Part shown: in pieces, positions 12,089 through 25,235 of the stretch
How positions within the stretch are numbered: the first letter of the stretch is position 1
Layout: the number at the start of each line of letters is the position of its first letter
From: Brachionus rotundiformis
Lineage: Eukaryota > Rotifera > Eurotatoria > Ploima > Brachionidae
Direction: 5' to 3'
NCBI GenBank assembly: GCA_016802295.1
Contig: JAESIW010000180.1
Span: 1,243,619-1,307,618 of the forward strand
Length of the DNA stretch: 64,000 nucleotides
Program-made: the position numbers and the translations under genes
Notes under the pieces: generated by a model
Database searches by the model: none
Told to the model about the DNA's origin: nothing
Seen by the model: only the letters and a program-made list of their open reading frames with translations

Positions 12089-15000
12089 TTATTTATTAAA
12101 GTTTTTAAATATTACCGGCATTGAGTAAAGAAATAAGAGAAAAAATAGTGCCAATAGGGTTATAAATAGACCAGTTGTCAACCACCATTTATGCTTTTTC
12201 CATAAAATAAATTTAAAAGTCTTGAATGGTGAAGAAATCCAAAGAAATGATGTTTCAGGTCGTCTTAAATAAATTTCAATATTCAATGTTTATTCTTATC
12301 AAAAATCTCTCTAGAAATTACCTTGGTGTATCTAATCGTGGATACTGGTTGGGTTCTTCCCTGCCTTTTCCGGCCTGTTTCAAGTTTGCTTCTTCTTCAT
12401 TCAAAATCTCCAATTCTAGTTCTAATTTACCTGCTATTTCACGTCTTGTATCTGATAATTCAACAATACATGGCCACCAGCCTTTTAATCGTTTTTGTTC
12501 GAAAAGAGATACAGATTTTACTCCATGGTCATTTCCTGGTATTTGATGAAATCCACAGTTTTCTGCATCTTTTGATGGTTTTATGCATCGATTCAAATCT
12601 AGAGAAACTTGTCCCAAAAAATCATCCTTAGATATAAATTTAATAATTTTTACACTGAATAACTTAGTACCGCTGAGAATTTATCATTATCCCAAATTTG
12701 TAGGGTCAACACTGGTGGAATCTTGCTCTCACTGTCGTCAAGACTCCAAAAATGTTCCTTTTTCTTTATATAAACCATTTGCTCAGCTGGCAAATAATCA
12801 AAGTCAAAAACAAATCTCCAATTAAAATTTCCTTCTCCATCCATTGAACGATAGTGGACATCAGTTTTCTGTTTCTTCTCTTCCAAGCCTTGCATCCAAC
12901 CCTTTACATAGATATCACTCATTCTGTCACCATATAATGTGAGGTCATCGCAAATAACATTGGAAGTATTCCAGACCACGCATCTGAGTACATATTTCTT
13001 TGGTTTTCTAGGTGAAATGTCAAATGCAGGCCCTGGTGGTCCAAGTGACCTAGGAAATATGTCGACCCACATTTGCAGTCGACCTTGTTCTACACCTGGT
13101 TGAATCGGATTGTAAAGCTTTCGTGTCTCAACGTGTTCTGGTACCAAACCAAATTCGTGGAGAACATAGAGGCATAGTCTTTCCTCTTTTGCACCCAAAT
13201 GTAAATTTCGAGTTGGTGTTTTTTCTAAATGAATATTTATCCATTGATTAATCATTAACTTGAAAGTAAATTACCATAATTTTCGAGATTAAATGTGGTT
13301 TTGTCAATTATCAGCATTATCTCGCCAGGAGCCGGCGGACAATATTCTAGATTACGTAATTTACACACATCTTCAAGGATTTGAGATGGCTTCCTTGAGT
13401 CACGCCATTCATTTGGACCAGATCTTTAAATTTTAACAATTTTTTTATTAAAAAATTAAAAGTATTAACCAATATCTAAAGTGCTAAATTTATAATAGTT
13501 TATTATATGAAAAATAAATAAAAAAAAATTTCCTAATTTTTGATAAATTTAAAAGACTTTAATTTTAGTTAATGAGTCAACATTATAGCTTCTTAAAGAC
13601 TATTTTAATGAATGACTTTAATTTTAGCGACCATTCATATTAAGTTACTTTTTTATTAATTGTACACTTAGAAAGATTAAAAAGAGTGATAAAATAAATT
13701 TAACATGAAGCTGATTTGGAGAAATTAATTGTATTTAAATTTAAAATTTAAATTCGGAATTATTTCCAAGACAACTGCAAAGTTCTTTTCTAGAAAAAAA
13801 CTAATTCCTTTAAAAAAGGCTGTTAGTATTTTGTGTCACAAGATTGTTTAAAATGCCATAAAATATTTCCTCCGTGTTGAAATTGATTAGTTGTAAATTT
13901 ATTGTTGAAAATAATTCCTTTCCGTTCAATTTAATTAGTTTTTTTAGAAAATAAAAAAATATTAAATTGTTAAATTATTTTTTAAACGGATTGAAATGAA
14001 ATCAATTTATCAAAATTAACTTTTTCATCAAATTCAAGTTTATCAAATCTTGATTTAACAAAACAAAATTTTCATAATTACCTATTTTATTTATTAAAGA
14101 GTTACCATTATTTAAATAATCTTATTTAAATAATCTATTTTATTAAATTTTTTAAACTAAATTTGTGGCAATTTAACCAAATTGATTATTCAATGGTTTA
14201 AAAATTGTTTTTTAAACGTTTTGGATATTACATTTTTTGAAAAAATGAAATTTCTTGATAATATTTTTTTATTTCTTTCCTAAAAATATTTTTTTTATTG
14301 ATTAAATGGAAAAATTAATTTTTATTGGGTATCCTTACTATTTATATTATTTTTTAATAAAAAAAATTGACGTAAAATTAATACTATTATTTTTTTATAT
14401 ATTTATGGGTTTTTTACTATATCTGTGGAATTTTTATTAAAAAAAATTGTGCAAAATATTAAGAGTCTTTTTAAACTAAAATTGATAATATATTTTTAAA
14501 CAATAATAATTATAACTTACTCATTATAAAGTAATGGTAGACCACAAGTAGCACGATATTTGGTGAGAAGTCTATTTTCCAAATCGATCCATGTCTCTCC
14601 AATTACATCATCCGAACTAAATAGATCATAATCTTTGCATCTTATACAAATATCCTTTTGAATCGGCATAACTAATTTGATTTCAAACATTCTTAATACA
14701 AACCAAATATTGAGATTAAAATTTTAAATTATTTTTAGAATTACTTTCCAAATTCGGGATTATTTGAATTCGGTATATATGAATTTCTATTGCTTATTTT
14801 AGTTTTTCCAGCTTCGATCTCGATAAAAGGGTCAGACTAGGAAATATTTTTATTAAGACAAACTTTTTTCCATAGACTAACTTACTTTGCCATTCGGATC
14901 TTTGGACTGTAGGTCAATTCCTTTGATTATATAAATACGAACTATACACTCTTCCCGATGCATTGAACTTATATTTTTGTATATCATGTTATCATTTATG

Positions 15001-18000
15001 TTCGTGGAGTCTTCTGGTACCGGATATATTTTAAACATTCCCTTAGTAAAAGAAGATTTATGTGATGATATATATAAAAACTTATAAATTAAAAAAATAT
15101 ACTTTAAATTCTCCAACAATTTCATTTTCTTCATCTCCATGTTTACTGCCACGATATAGGTGAAAAGTTTCACAAAAATCCATAAAACCCTCAAAGCATT
15201 TTTGTTTTTCCAATTCATTGTGATAGACCTTTGATAAATTAGTTTAATTTTATATAATAATTTTTATGCTTAAATGATAACTTGAATGATTTCATAGCCT
15301 TTTTCGGAATAAGTACCAGACTTTTTTCTCTCTCCAATTGATGTATAGTATTTGCACCACCAGTCTATATCTTCTTCCACAAGTAATATATCATTTGCCG
15401 AATAATTACCAAAAACTTTATTAACTCTTTTAAATTTGCTATCTCTTCGATCTTTTTCTCGTTTAAATAAATTTTTAATTTTTTTTTTCTTGGTCTTTTT
15501 TTTGACCAACTCAGACTCAGAGTCATCCATATTCAATGAGGTCTGTTCAGAGGACTGAATTGTTTCAATATTTGAAAAAACAAATTGTTCCTTGTCTCTA
15601 TCCACTCTAAAACGTGACAAACTTTTTATCACATGAACTCCTACAATAGGCTTGCGACCAAAATTTCTATGGTCTAAAACATTTATGTTCATAGGTGGTA
15701 TATATATTTCTTCTTTTGGAATCATCTTTAATACAAAATAATGAGAAATTTTCAATTAAAAATTAAGAAATATAACAATATCGAAGAACAAAAATGGTCT
15801 CGAAAAGTTGGGATTTTGCTTTAGGTTTTTAATTATTTCAGATTTGACTTTGCTTCCTCCACACTCAAATATCACTTGTGGACACTCAACTTCTGATAAT
15901 TGAAAATTTTTCATATTGCGAACACCCCAAGATAATACTTCGATTACAGTTCTTTGAAGTTCTGGTCGAATGCCACTTGGTACTTTGAAAAGAGATCCGA
16001 TTTTGGGCGGAACAGGAGGCAAATTTTTGGTGGGATTATTTTCATCAATTGGAAACAACTCAAATGAAGCCAACAATTCGCCTGCAGGTTCAGAATTACG
16101 GATCAGATTGTACCACTGTAATTTAGAGTCTTTTATTTGGTCGTTTTCATTGTGTAATCTTGGTGTTGCTAAACATCGACCCAAAAAATCTGGTTTACCC
16201 TAATGTATAGAATAATTATTATTTTTAGCTGTATTTTAATCTATTAATCTTTCAATACCGTATTTTCTCCAATACCAATGTCAAAAAACTTCAATACAAA
16301 ATTCAATTATATCGTGCAAAATAGTCAAGTCATATAAAATTCAAGCATTTTATTTTTTTGTGAAAATATTTATTAAAACTTGATTTTTAATTTTTATTTA
16401 TTTATTTATTTTCTAAGAAAAAGTTTGCTTTCAGAAATGTATCTTTAGATTTTTAATAGATTAATAGAATAGATGCTTAGACAATCTTGTTATAGAACAT
16501 ATATAGAAAAGTCTTGAAATTTTTGCCAAATTATTAAGATAAACTTTTTTTTGTAAATTAATTAATTGCTTTAACCAAAGTCATTTTCACAAAATAAAAA
16601 AATTAATCATTAATTTATCTATTAGAAATTTACAATACTTACATAGCTATCATAGTCAAAAATTTCAATTGTCACTTGGGGAGGATTAAATATCAATTCA
16701 TTTGGATTACCATGTATTTCAACTGACTCAAAAATTAATGTTTGGTCCCAAGTTGGAGACAATGTTTTGGCAATTATTTCTGTTTTCATACTTTGAGTCA
16801 AAAAAATGACTTTGGCATAAGGATCGGAAAGACTAGTGTCCATATCTGCTGCTAGAAGAGATCTTGCTTGGTAAACATAGGCTCTTAGTTGATATCGTTT
16901 GGCTTCTTTGTATCTAAGAAATATTCTTGGCACATTTAATCTTATGGTTTCGCATGGTTCGCTATCAGAGTCTTTTTTTTGTGATTCGAAACGAAAAACA
17001 ACATTTAAATCAGCGCTTTTCTCAACTGGTTGCATTGCTCTGTGCCATCTACGTCGTCGAACTGAATCAGTGGTGTTTTCTTTGGCATGAAATTTAGTAG
17101 AGAAAAGTTTTGAGTATTCCCATCCATCAGATATTAGCTTATCTGTTTCTTTATTTTTTATCTTAAATTCATTCAATACTATAACAGATCTATTTCGGAT
17201 CCATCTTCGTCGTTTGTGTAAATGGTACATTTTTTCCGAAGGTGACCAGCCGCCCATTGATGGCTCAACACAATACTCCCATCCTTCGTTGTCAACAGCT
17301 CTATTAATATCTACCGACCACTCATCATTCCATCTCCAATTACTTTCCAATTTGATTTCATCTTTTGCCATGCACTTGTCTCCTCTCTAAGATTTGATAT
17401 TTTTTATATATTATTTTAAAATTAAAATGTCTTACAAAATCAGCCCAATAATATGGTTTTCGGTCCTCGTTGCCTGCTGACCACGATGCTCCAGGAAGAA
17501 CGCGATAATTTTGTTCATAAACTTCTTCCATATAATGTGTGTGGCCTGCATCTTTTTCAAAAAGTAAGCTAGTTTCTGGTACAATTTCCCAATTTTCCTT
17601 CCATTCCCAACCATTCGGAAGCTTAAATTTATCTTTAGGTAAATGAATTTTTCCTGTCAAATCGGAAAATTCTGGTCGAGATAATCCTTCATATGACCAT
17701 TTACGACTTGTCCACGAAAAGCATTGATTTTCATACTTTTAAAATAAAAAATTAAGTGGTTGTTTGTTTTTTATTAATTATTAATAAAACTAGAATAATA
17801 AAATTTATTAAATTATTTATTCAATTTTATTCAAATTAGAAATAATTTTTAATTTATATTCGCTAATGACCAGAAAGATTCAGTAAAAATGTTCTCTGTA
17901 TACTTTTTTTTTAACAAGTAAATCAAATCATAGTGAAAGAGCAACTAAAAATCGATATTAATGATCTTGCCGAGTGGTGCAATGAATGGTAAATGTATCT

Positions 18001-21000
18001 GAACATCAAGAAAGGTAGGTAAAATAAGAAGACTGTTTAATCAAAAGAGAATAATGTTCACAAATTGACAGAGACCTTTGAACAGAGAGATATAGAGACC
18101 ATAATAAAAAGCGACATGAAATGATTTGTACAGATTATCACGTAATCTGCTTTGGCAAACAGAGTACAATTTTAAAATGGGTTCAATAACTATGATACTC
18201 TTGAGAAGTTACATAGAAAAGCATTAATGGTTTTAATGATCTAAACTTGGAAAGGCTTTTAAGATATAATCTACAATGTCAGGAAGAGAAAAGGCGATCT
18301 TGGTCAAGTATAGCTTGTAAACGAACTTAATAAGTTACGTTACGTACAGTCAACCTATTGAAATTAAAATTTTGTATAATTCATAAGGGCTAACCGGTAC
18401 AGACTAAGAAAAGAACTGGCAAAAAGCTACTTTCCAAGGCTCAGCTCTTTCACTAAAAGGGTTTTTGAAGATTGGAACCAATTAACAAATAAAGCTAAAG
18501 AAATCAAAAGTAATTGATATTTTTAAATTTAAAAATGTATTTGAAACAAATTGGAAAAACTTTTGAAAGTTTAAAGTATTGCTTAGAGCTTGGTAAATCC
18601 GTACTTCATGCGTTTTACTGAAGCAAAAAATAAATTATAAGTTTTTTAATTTCATATAATAAAAATTTTTAAGTTCATTTTTAGAAATTATTAATTTATA
18701 TTTAACTTAGAAATAATATCCAAACTCCTTACAGTTTCTGCATAAATGCAAATAGCACCATTTATTTCATCATCAATATGCGCTTGAACCCAATTATGTT
18801 CATCTTGTTCAAGACCAAACCAAAGTTTTACTCTAACTTGAGCAGGTATGATATCTTTTTTCGATTTGTCTTCAGCCTCTTTTCCCGGCCACTTTTAATT
18901 TTTTTAATTAAAATTGTAAGTATATATATTTTTTAATACTTTTAGAATAACAGTCTGAAGCTTGTTACACAAATCTCCTTGAAGATCACTGGTAGACGAA
19001 TAGAGAATTTCATTAGCTGGAATTCTGTAGTAAGCAGTTCTTTCGTTTCCACAAAGCATCCAAATTATCACGTCTGGAATACTATTTTGTGGCTGAAATA
19101 TTTTTTTTTAAATAAATTCTCAAAAAATTAACTATCTCTACCTCATGTTCTATTTGATTAAGAAGGTCATAGATTTTTACCATTTCTTCGATAACTTTAT
19201 TAAATTCCATATTTGGTAAACGATCACACTTGTCCACAATTTGCTGAAGATACTTTTCTCTTTGTTTTTTAAGTAACTTATCTAATTCGTTGGGATGGTG
19301 TCTTCCTACTAGTGGCTCAGGCAAAGGTGATCTAATTGTAAAAAAAATAAAATAAATTTTTTTTTTTTTCGTTCTTGATACATACGATGCTTTTAGCTTT
19401 ATTTTTTCAATCATTTTTAGAGTACTAACTGCTAGTTTGCTGAATTCGCTAGAGTTTTGGTTCGATCCAATTTGGGTTATTTTTTGTTTAACACTTTCAA
19501 GACAAACGTAAACAAAAAATTTTAATTTTTTAATTTTATTTATGGTCTCAAGTCTGTAGCTTATATCTTCCCAGTAACTGACCACTTGCATACATGGTTT
19601 TACATTTCCCCATGGCAAAAAGTAATAAGAACAACCATCAAAAATTGCATTTGATGGCGGAGTGGTTGAAGAACTAGGTGGTAAATTTTCGTCCAATTTA
19701 TTACCATAATTTCCAATACTGACCTCGAATTCCACTGGTTTTTCAATTTCATGAATCATTGTAGCATCAAAAAATGCTGCATGAAGCTTATACTTTTTTC
19801 TGTGCAAAAAAGGCTCTATTCTGAGCACTTCGGTATGCTTGATATCGCACATTGGCTCATTGGGCACTTCTCCAAGCAAAGTCTGAAGTTCCAGCAGAAC
19901 TCTTCCTCGATAAGCAACACCCTCTGTTTTACCAAAATTTAGTTCGTCTAAACGAGTAGGCAATTCTGAGTATTCTCTGGGACTGCCGTACAAGTTTACA
20001 AAACAGGGACCAAAAGTTGGTAAAAATCCTACAAAAATTTGTCATTTTTCTCTCATTAATTAACCAACCAACTTACCAGTATCTGTATCTGAAATGTCCG
20101 AAATTAAATCAATGCTTAAAAATTTTGTAGCGACTAAATCATCAGCCGAATTACGATCCCTTAAATTTGTTTAATTTTCATTATAAAAATTAATTTAAGC
20201 CATAACTATTCATATTAAGACCATGCATCAAAATTATCAAAGAGACTAAAATCCTGTCGAAAATTTGTTAAACTTTTAATTAAATAAATTTAAAATTTTT
20301 TCAAAATAGATAATAATTGGTGATTTTATTAAGAAATTTTATTATTAGAGCTTTATTTCATTTGTTTAGAATAATATAATTTTGAGAATTAATTTATCAG
20401 ATTTTTCGACAAAATTTTAATTTTCTTAAATCTAATATAAATTTTTTATGTCATACCAATCTTTAATGGCTATTGAAATTTTATCACACATAGATGGAAA
20501 CTAAAAAAACATTTTTTCATATTGGTTGTGATAAAGCTCAATTTATCCCATTTTAAATAACTATTTAATAACTATTTAACATTTAAAATGGAATAAAAAA
20601 AAATTAAATTGGTAAATCTAAAAAAGCATGTCACACTTTTAATCCAATTTTTAGTTCCTGATTCCATTCAGGGTTAGCGTCATTATAAATTATTTTTGAT
20701 TGAACTTTTCTACCAGCAAAAGAGAATTCCACATATGGATCGACAAGCTCTTTTTTCGCCTCGTTGGTGCCAAATATGCTTTTGACTCCCTGGAAAAAAT
20801 TACTATCCACTTTAAAAATAAAGATAGTAGAACAGAATTTGATTTTTTTCCTCGATTACTTCTTGGAATATCTTCAGCTCTAAAAACTTTGAGAACAAAA
20901 GTCGCTGGTCTCAAATCAATGCCAGGCGCTTTCAACAAATTGCTTTCAATATCGTCATCGTTCGATGACTCAGGACTAGGCTTTAGAAATTTTAATAATT

Positions 21001-22116
21001 AAAAATAATTTAATAATTTATCATACAGGTGCTTCGTCGCCAGGACCAAGAACATTCACGCTGACTTTTAGGTATCCTTTGGCTCCACACATCAAGTCTC
21101 GTGAATCAGCCAACAATATCCATTTATTTATCAAAGAATGATGAAAGTGGTCGTACACAAAACCTATATCAATTTTGAAGCTACCGATGAGGGCATCTTT
21201 TAAAAAATTAATTGAATTGTAAACCCGAAATTCAAGGAATTTGTCAAACAAATCGGTTTGGGATATGGCAAAAAAATTAAAAAAGAAAACTTCATCCCAA
21301 TAAGGACTGTTGGTTGAGCGCAATTTTTTGGTATGCTTGGACAAATTGTGGCACTTAACTTGACACATTGGATCTATATTGGTTCCATCAAGCTGTCGAG
21401 CTTGGTGAATTTTCACTCTAATCTGAAAGTCTTGAATTTTATCAGATCTTTGTTTACTTTCTGGGTGTCTAACCAATTTATTTTCCAATGTCAAATTATC
21501 TGTGCTCAAAGTTAGAGCCTGGTTGCTTTTTATAGTCTGATTTGGTATCATTGTATTTTTGGGACATCTATATTCAAGGTTTACTATGAGTTGAGTCTAT
21601 AGACTTTAATTTAAAATATTTCTTTTAATTTTAATCTTTCAGCTTACTGATTCTAATTTATTATTGTCTGGATCACTCAAATCCACTTGGTATTTTAAAA
21701 AATTGTATGTTATCAGCTGGCTTAAAGGAACAATCCCTTTCGCAAGGAGTCTTAAAAACAAATTAGGGTTTGGAAAACAAACTTCAAATTGGTACTTGTT
21801 TGAACCAATGTTTTCATAATCTTTCACCATAACTTCGATCAGATCATTTTGTTGCAATGGAGTATCTTTAAGATCAAATTCGAATTTTTCATTCCATACT
21901 GGATTTTGATCAGATTTGATAAATGTAGTCTTTTTTTTTATTCCTTAATTTTTATGAAATTCAATTCTAGGATAAGAACCTTAATGTGATACCTTGATAG
22001 AAAATTGAAACATAAGGGTCGGGTTTGGTCTTCCGTTTTGGAATATTTTTTGCACTGACTATCTCTACGACCAATTTAAAGCTTTCAAAAGTTGACTGGT
22101 CTTTTTCTTCAGTCAT
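12089..22116 (-). CDS. ferlin of the dysferlin/myoferlin type (23 exons, 2066 aa)
   Basis: Exons (high to low coordinate): 22116-21993, 21943-21648, 21596-21027, 20980-20834, 20789-20637, 20500-20457, 20159-20077, 20028-19386, 19331-19142, 19092-18940, 18891-18733, 17735-17436, 17386-16643, 16199-15777, 15725-15282, 15228-15103, 15041-14886, 14836-14745, 14691-14521, 13423-13275, 13224-12671, 12626-12322, 12263-12089. All phases close. Total length is close to human dysferlin (2080). Seen in order: C2A (1-155), C2B (about 195-325), C2C (about 360-470, DPYVEFSFAGRK), FerA/FerB region with AYRGRVLLELQTLLG, nested DysF domains (about 860-1090, GWEWKENW, HKRRRWIRNR, RRRRWHRAM), C2D, C2E (about 1560-1670), C2F with NFNWRFVFDFDYLPAEQ and KGWWP, and a C-terminal membrane anchor (about 2030-2055) with a short tail. 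DysF domains separate it from otoferlin-like ferlins. Ferlins are tail-anchored calcium sensors for membrane fusion and repair. The final exon is read through to TAA rather than spliced. The 44-bp intron between exons 4 and 5 is the least certain. Confidence 0.93.
13424..14520 (-). other. long ferlin intron 19, no other content seen
   Basis: About 1.1 kb of AT-rich sequence between exons ending in LLYNE and starting with SGPNEWRD. No ORF or repeat was recognised. Phases on both sides match, so no hidden exon is required. Confidence 0.6.
17925..18625 (+). pseudogene. degraded non-LTR retrotransposon fragment in ferlin intron 11
   Basis: The plus strand, antisense to the ferlin, encodes broken pieces of a LINE reverse transcriptase. 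A DINDLAEWCNEW...LNIKK segment lies at about 17945-18015. A C-terminal RYRLRKELAKSYFP and VFEDWNQL block, typical of the region after the RT core, lies at about 18395-18510. Many stops and frameshifts are present. The host intron (17736-18732, about 1 kb) is roughly twenty times longer than most introns in the gene, which the insertion explains. Confidence 0.7.
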
Positions 22117-23247
22117 TATCTACTCAAGAATATAATATCCTAAAAATTAATAAAAAAAAGCTTAAGATTATGCTAATAGTATTTTTACAGATTTATGAAC
22201 CATTTATTTATTAGATTTTGTGCTTTTATATCTATTCTCTAGTTTAAAGCGAATTTTACCTAAGAGAAGAAGTTAATTTTTGCACAAGGATCAAAATTTA
22301 ATAATCGATTTGAATCAGAAACAACAGTACATAAAAACTATAACTCCTACTTAATTTCAAAATAGCTAAATTATCCCTTTTGTCTAATGCAATTAAATTG
22401 ATATATAGCTGTTTTTTTAAATTAGAGAAAATTTGTTATAGAAAAAAATATGCTGCGCTTTAAATGGTTAATTAAAATTTTTTATTTATTTTTAAGAATT
22501 GTTACATTTAAATGGTGATTTAGAAGTATGGCTCTATTTAATTTAAACAATTCATAAAAAAAACTTCCAATAACAAGATAATTTTTTAAAAAATGAAATT
22601 TTCGAAATGATTAATTCATTTTAAAAATTTAATTTATCAATTTTTTTATACAATTAAGATAAAAAGTTTTTGGCACGACTTGGTATTTTGATAAAATTCA
22701 ATAAAAGTCATTTTACTGAATGGATTTTTATTAGCTTTTTCTTTAATTAAGAAAATAAATTTCCAGCTTGTACTTAAATGATCAGTAATTAAAAATGTCA
22801 ATAAGTATTTAATTTACAAGATCGGTAAATTACAAGATTATGATTAGTGTTTCGGTAATAAATAAGTACCGATACACTTTTTGACTTGGAGATGAATTGA
22901 CAATCGATTGGAAACAAGATAAGTGTACCTGTCCAACCTTTTCCAAGCATTTCATGTTCAAACATTTAGTTGGTCCTGCAGTCAGATAAAAATATGTACC
23001 AATTGGCGAAAAACGCAAAAGATAACAAAAACAAAAACTTTATTAATTGATAAAAATTCTTTTTTTTATTAATTAATAAAACATTACAAAACATAGATTT
23101 AATTTAACATTTTATATTAAATATTAAACAAAATAATAAAATGCTGATCAAAATATTTATTACATCAATCAATATATATGGTCTAAACTTTCTCCAAACA
23201 TTTGACATTATTTGATATTCTTGTTAAATCCAAACCAAACACATTTT
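22117..23247. other. intergenic between ferlin start and GPCR stop
   Basis: About 1.1 kb of AT-rich sequence upstream of the ferlin start codon. It presumably contains the ferlin promoter, but no element can be named. A transposase fragment at about 22840-23030 is listed separately. Confidence 0.5.
22840..23030 (+). pseudogene. MULE-type transposase remnant, SWIM zinc finger
   Basis: The frame around 22895-23025 reads DELTIDWKQDKCTCPTF, continues SKHFMFKHLVG, and later KYVPIGEKRKR after one stop. The CxC-x(n)-[CF]-K-H spacing with an aromatic core is that of the SWIM zinc finger near the C-terminus of Mutator-like transposases, followed by the usual basic P..G.KRKR tail. One metal ligand is changed to Phe. 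It is a short decayed fragment without recognised termini. Confidence 0.55.
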
Positions 23248-24285
23248 TTATCTATTAGTTGATTGCTGGCCTCCAATCTTGGACTCGGTAATTATAGATT
23301 TATCTATACTTATCCAGGCTTTTAATTTAAACGAAAAAATTAGGCGAACAATTTTTTTTCTAAACAAACTATTGAACAATATTTGAATAAAAATATCAAA
23401 TGAATAGATAAATAAATAGCCCATTGATGAAATTAATTCATAAATGAGCAAAATTGCATTGCGAGTTTGCTTTTGTTTTGAAGGATTGATACGATCATAG
23501 TTTACAAAAGCTATCCATACTATGTTTGGAATCAAAATAATTAAAAATAAAAATGTTTTACCAATTACATTTACCACAAAAATTAGCTCTTGGTTCATTT
23601 TTTTTGAAAATTTTCTTTTTGATACTCTTATCTTATAAATGAGAAACAAATTCATGGCTAACATCAAACAAAATGGCACAATCGTTCTGGTCATAACTGC
23701 TATTATATCGCGTATCACTGAAATATGTGCTGATGAAGTGCAATACTTGTTAATTATAGTTGTATTTGTTAGTGTTAAATTACTTTCGATTTCTGTCAAA
23801 AATACCCAAAAATTTGGTGCATTTATTACAAAAATAATGACCAAGATAACCAAAATAATCAAAATTATTTTATTTAAATTAATTTTGTATTTGTTTGGAA
23901 ACAAGACAAAAAAGAATCGATCTGCAATAATTGTTACATTAAGCCAAGAGTGAAGATGATACAAACAGCGAAGCAAATATATGTAAATAATGCAGCTGGT
24001 GCTGGAAATCAAACTTAAATTCAATTTGGCCGCATATCTTGGAATTGAAAAAATCAAAATAAATGATAGGATTAAAATATTAACTACACAATTAATTGAA
24101 AAATAAATTTTCATAGCCGATTTTTTAAAATTTCCAAGATAAAATACGACTATTTCAAAAAAATTGAAACAAATTCCCAAGGGATATACGAAAAAGGTAA
24201 GATAGAATACTAGTTTGTCTAAAAAAGTCATAGCCCATTGGATGTACTGGTAATCTTCAAGTTGATTTTCAGACGAAATATTCAT
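23248..24285 (-). CDS. rhodopsin-like (class A) G-protein-coupled receptor, divergent
   Basis: Single-exon ORF of 345 residues with seven hydrophobic segments: about 28-50, 60-85, 98-120, 138-162, 195-220, 235-262 and 275-305. TM1 keeps an Asn in GICFNFFEIVVF. The TM3 end is ADRF in place of DRY. A Cys before TM3 and one in the second extracellular loop (NKYCTSS) could form the usual disulphide. TM2 lacks the canonical Asp. TM6 has a Pro (ILIPNIVW) but no CWxP. TM7 has FIYSFDIFIQ instead of NPxxY. The N-terminus has an NxS glycosylation site. Overall it resembles the fast-evolving peptide-receptor (FMRFamide or srw-like) expansions of spiralians and nematodes. The ligand cannot be inferred. 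Confidence 0.75.
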   Translation of the reverse strand: MNISSENQLEDYQYIQWAMTFLDKLVFYLTFFVYPLGICFNFFEIVVFYLGNFKKSAMKIYFSINCVVNILILSFILIFSIPRYAAKLNLSLISSTSCIIYIYLLRCLYHLHSWLNVTIIADRFFFVLFPNKYKINLNKIILIILVILVIIFVINAPNFWVFLTEIESNLTLTNTTIINKYCTSSAHISVIRDIIAVMTRTIVPFCLMLAMNLFLIYKIRVSKRKFSKKMNQELIFVVNVIGKTFLFLIILIPNIVWIAFVNYDRINPSKQKQTRNAILLIYELISSMGYLFIYSFDIFIQILFNSLFRKKIVRLIFSFKLKAWISIDKSIITESKIGGQQSTNR

Positions 24286-25235
24286 TTCAATCTAATGAAT
24301 AATATTTTATAAAAATTAATTGAATTTTATAGTCAATTTATATCAATATTTAAATATTGGAAGATTTTTTTTATTCAAATAAATAGCTTTAATTAGGAAA
24401 AAAAATTTGGAAATAAAAACGTGTCTGTGTGAAATTTTGCTAGATTTTTCAAAAAATTGATTGTGACAAAAATTAATTAAATATTTTATCTTAAACAGTT
24501 GTTTTTTTTTTATTTTAAAAAAATGAAATCCTTAATTGTGATTCTTAGAGTTAACTATTTATTGTTAAACACTTGATTAAAGCTAACTCTATCCAGGTAC
24601 TCACCAAATACTTTCAAAAAAAATGAAAAAAATTAAATATTTAACAAAAGGAAATTGATAAAAAAGATACCATCTGATTTCGGTAATTATATATTTAAAT
24701 GAGGAGTCTAAGGATCTTGAAATTGAAACATGCGAGATTATGAGTTTTGGTTGAAATCAAGGGCTTCTGATAATGACTACCTTAAGCTGATGGTAAATCT
24801 CATTTTGCCTAGAAATTTCGTAAATTGGAAGTATTTTTTGGCTAAAAAAGCAATAGAATATTTGGTCTCAAGTTCTTTGTGATTATAAGTTTGGAGCACA
24901 TTTTGGGATTAAAGTAATAAATACAACTATATATAAAAATATATTTAGATAAATGTTTTATTAGTGGTTTTAAAAATCTGCAAGCCTTAAAGACGATTCA
25001 TCATGAAAATCTCATTTCAGGAGAGATCTTTTTGCCAGCTGGCAATTTTCAATTGTATATATAGTAGGAGCAAGAAACTCAATCTCCAATTTAAAGCTTC
25101 AACTGGCCAAAACTTAAAAACTATTTATGGGTTGTTATGTTGTTAAGAAAAGTAAAAGAAGTCTGATTTTGTTTTAAAACGTTTTATTAAAAGCTAATTT
25201 TCAAAATAAAACAAAGTCCTATTTATAATGTATAT
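24286..25235. other. intergenic, nothing recognised
   Basis: About 950 bp upstream of the GPCR. No ORF, RNA gene or clear repeat was seen. The part from about 24690 to 25140 is slightly less AT-rich and may be old repeat sequence. Confidence 0.5.

Noticed and set aside
12318..12825. Plus-strand open frames over the ferlin 3' exons
   Set aside because: They are shadows of strongly conserved ferlin C2F and KGWWP coding sequence on the minus strand and have no family resemblance.
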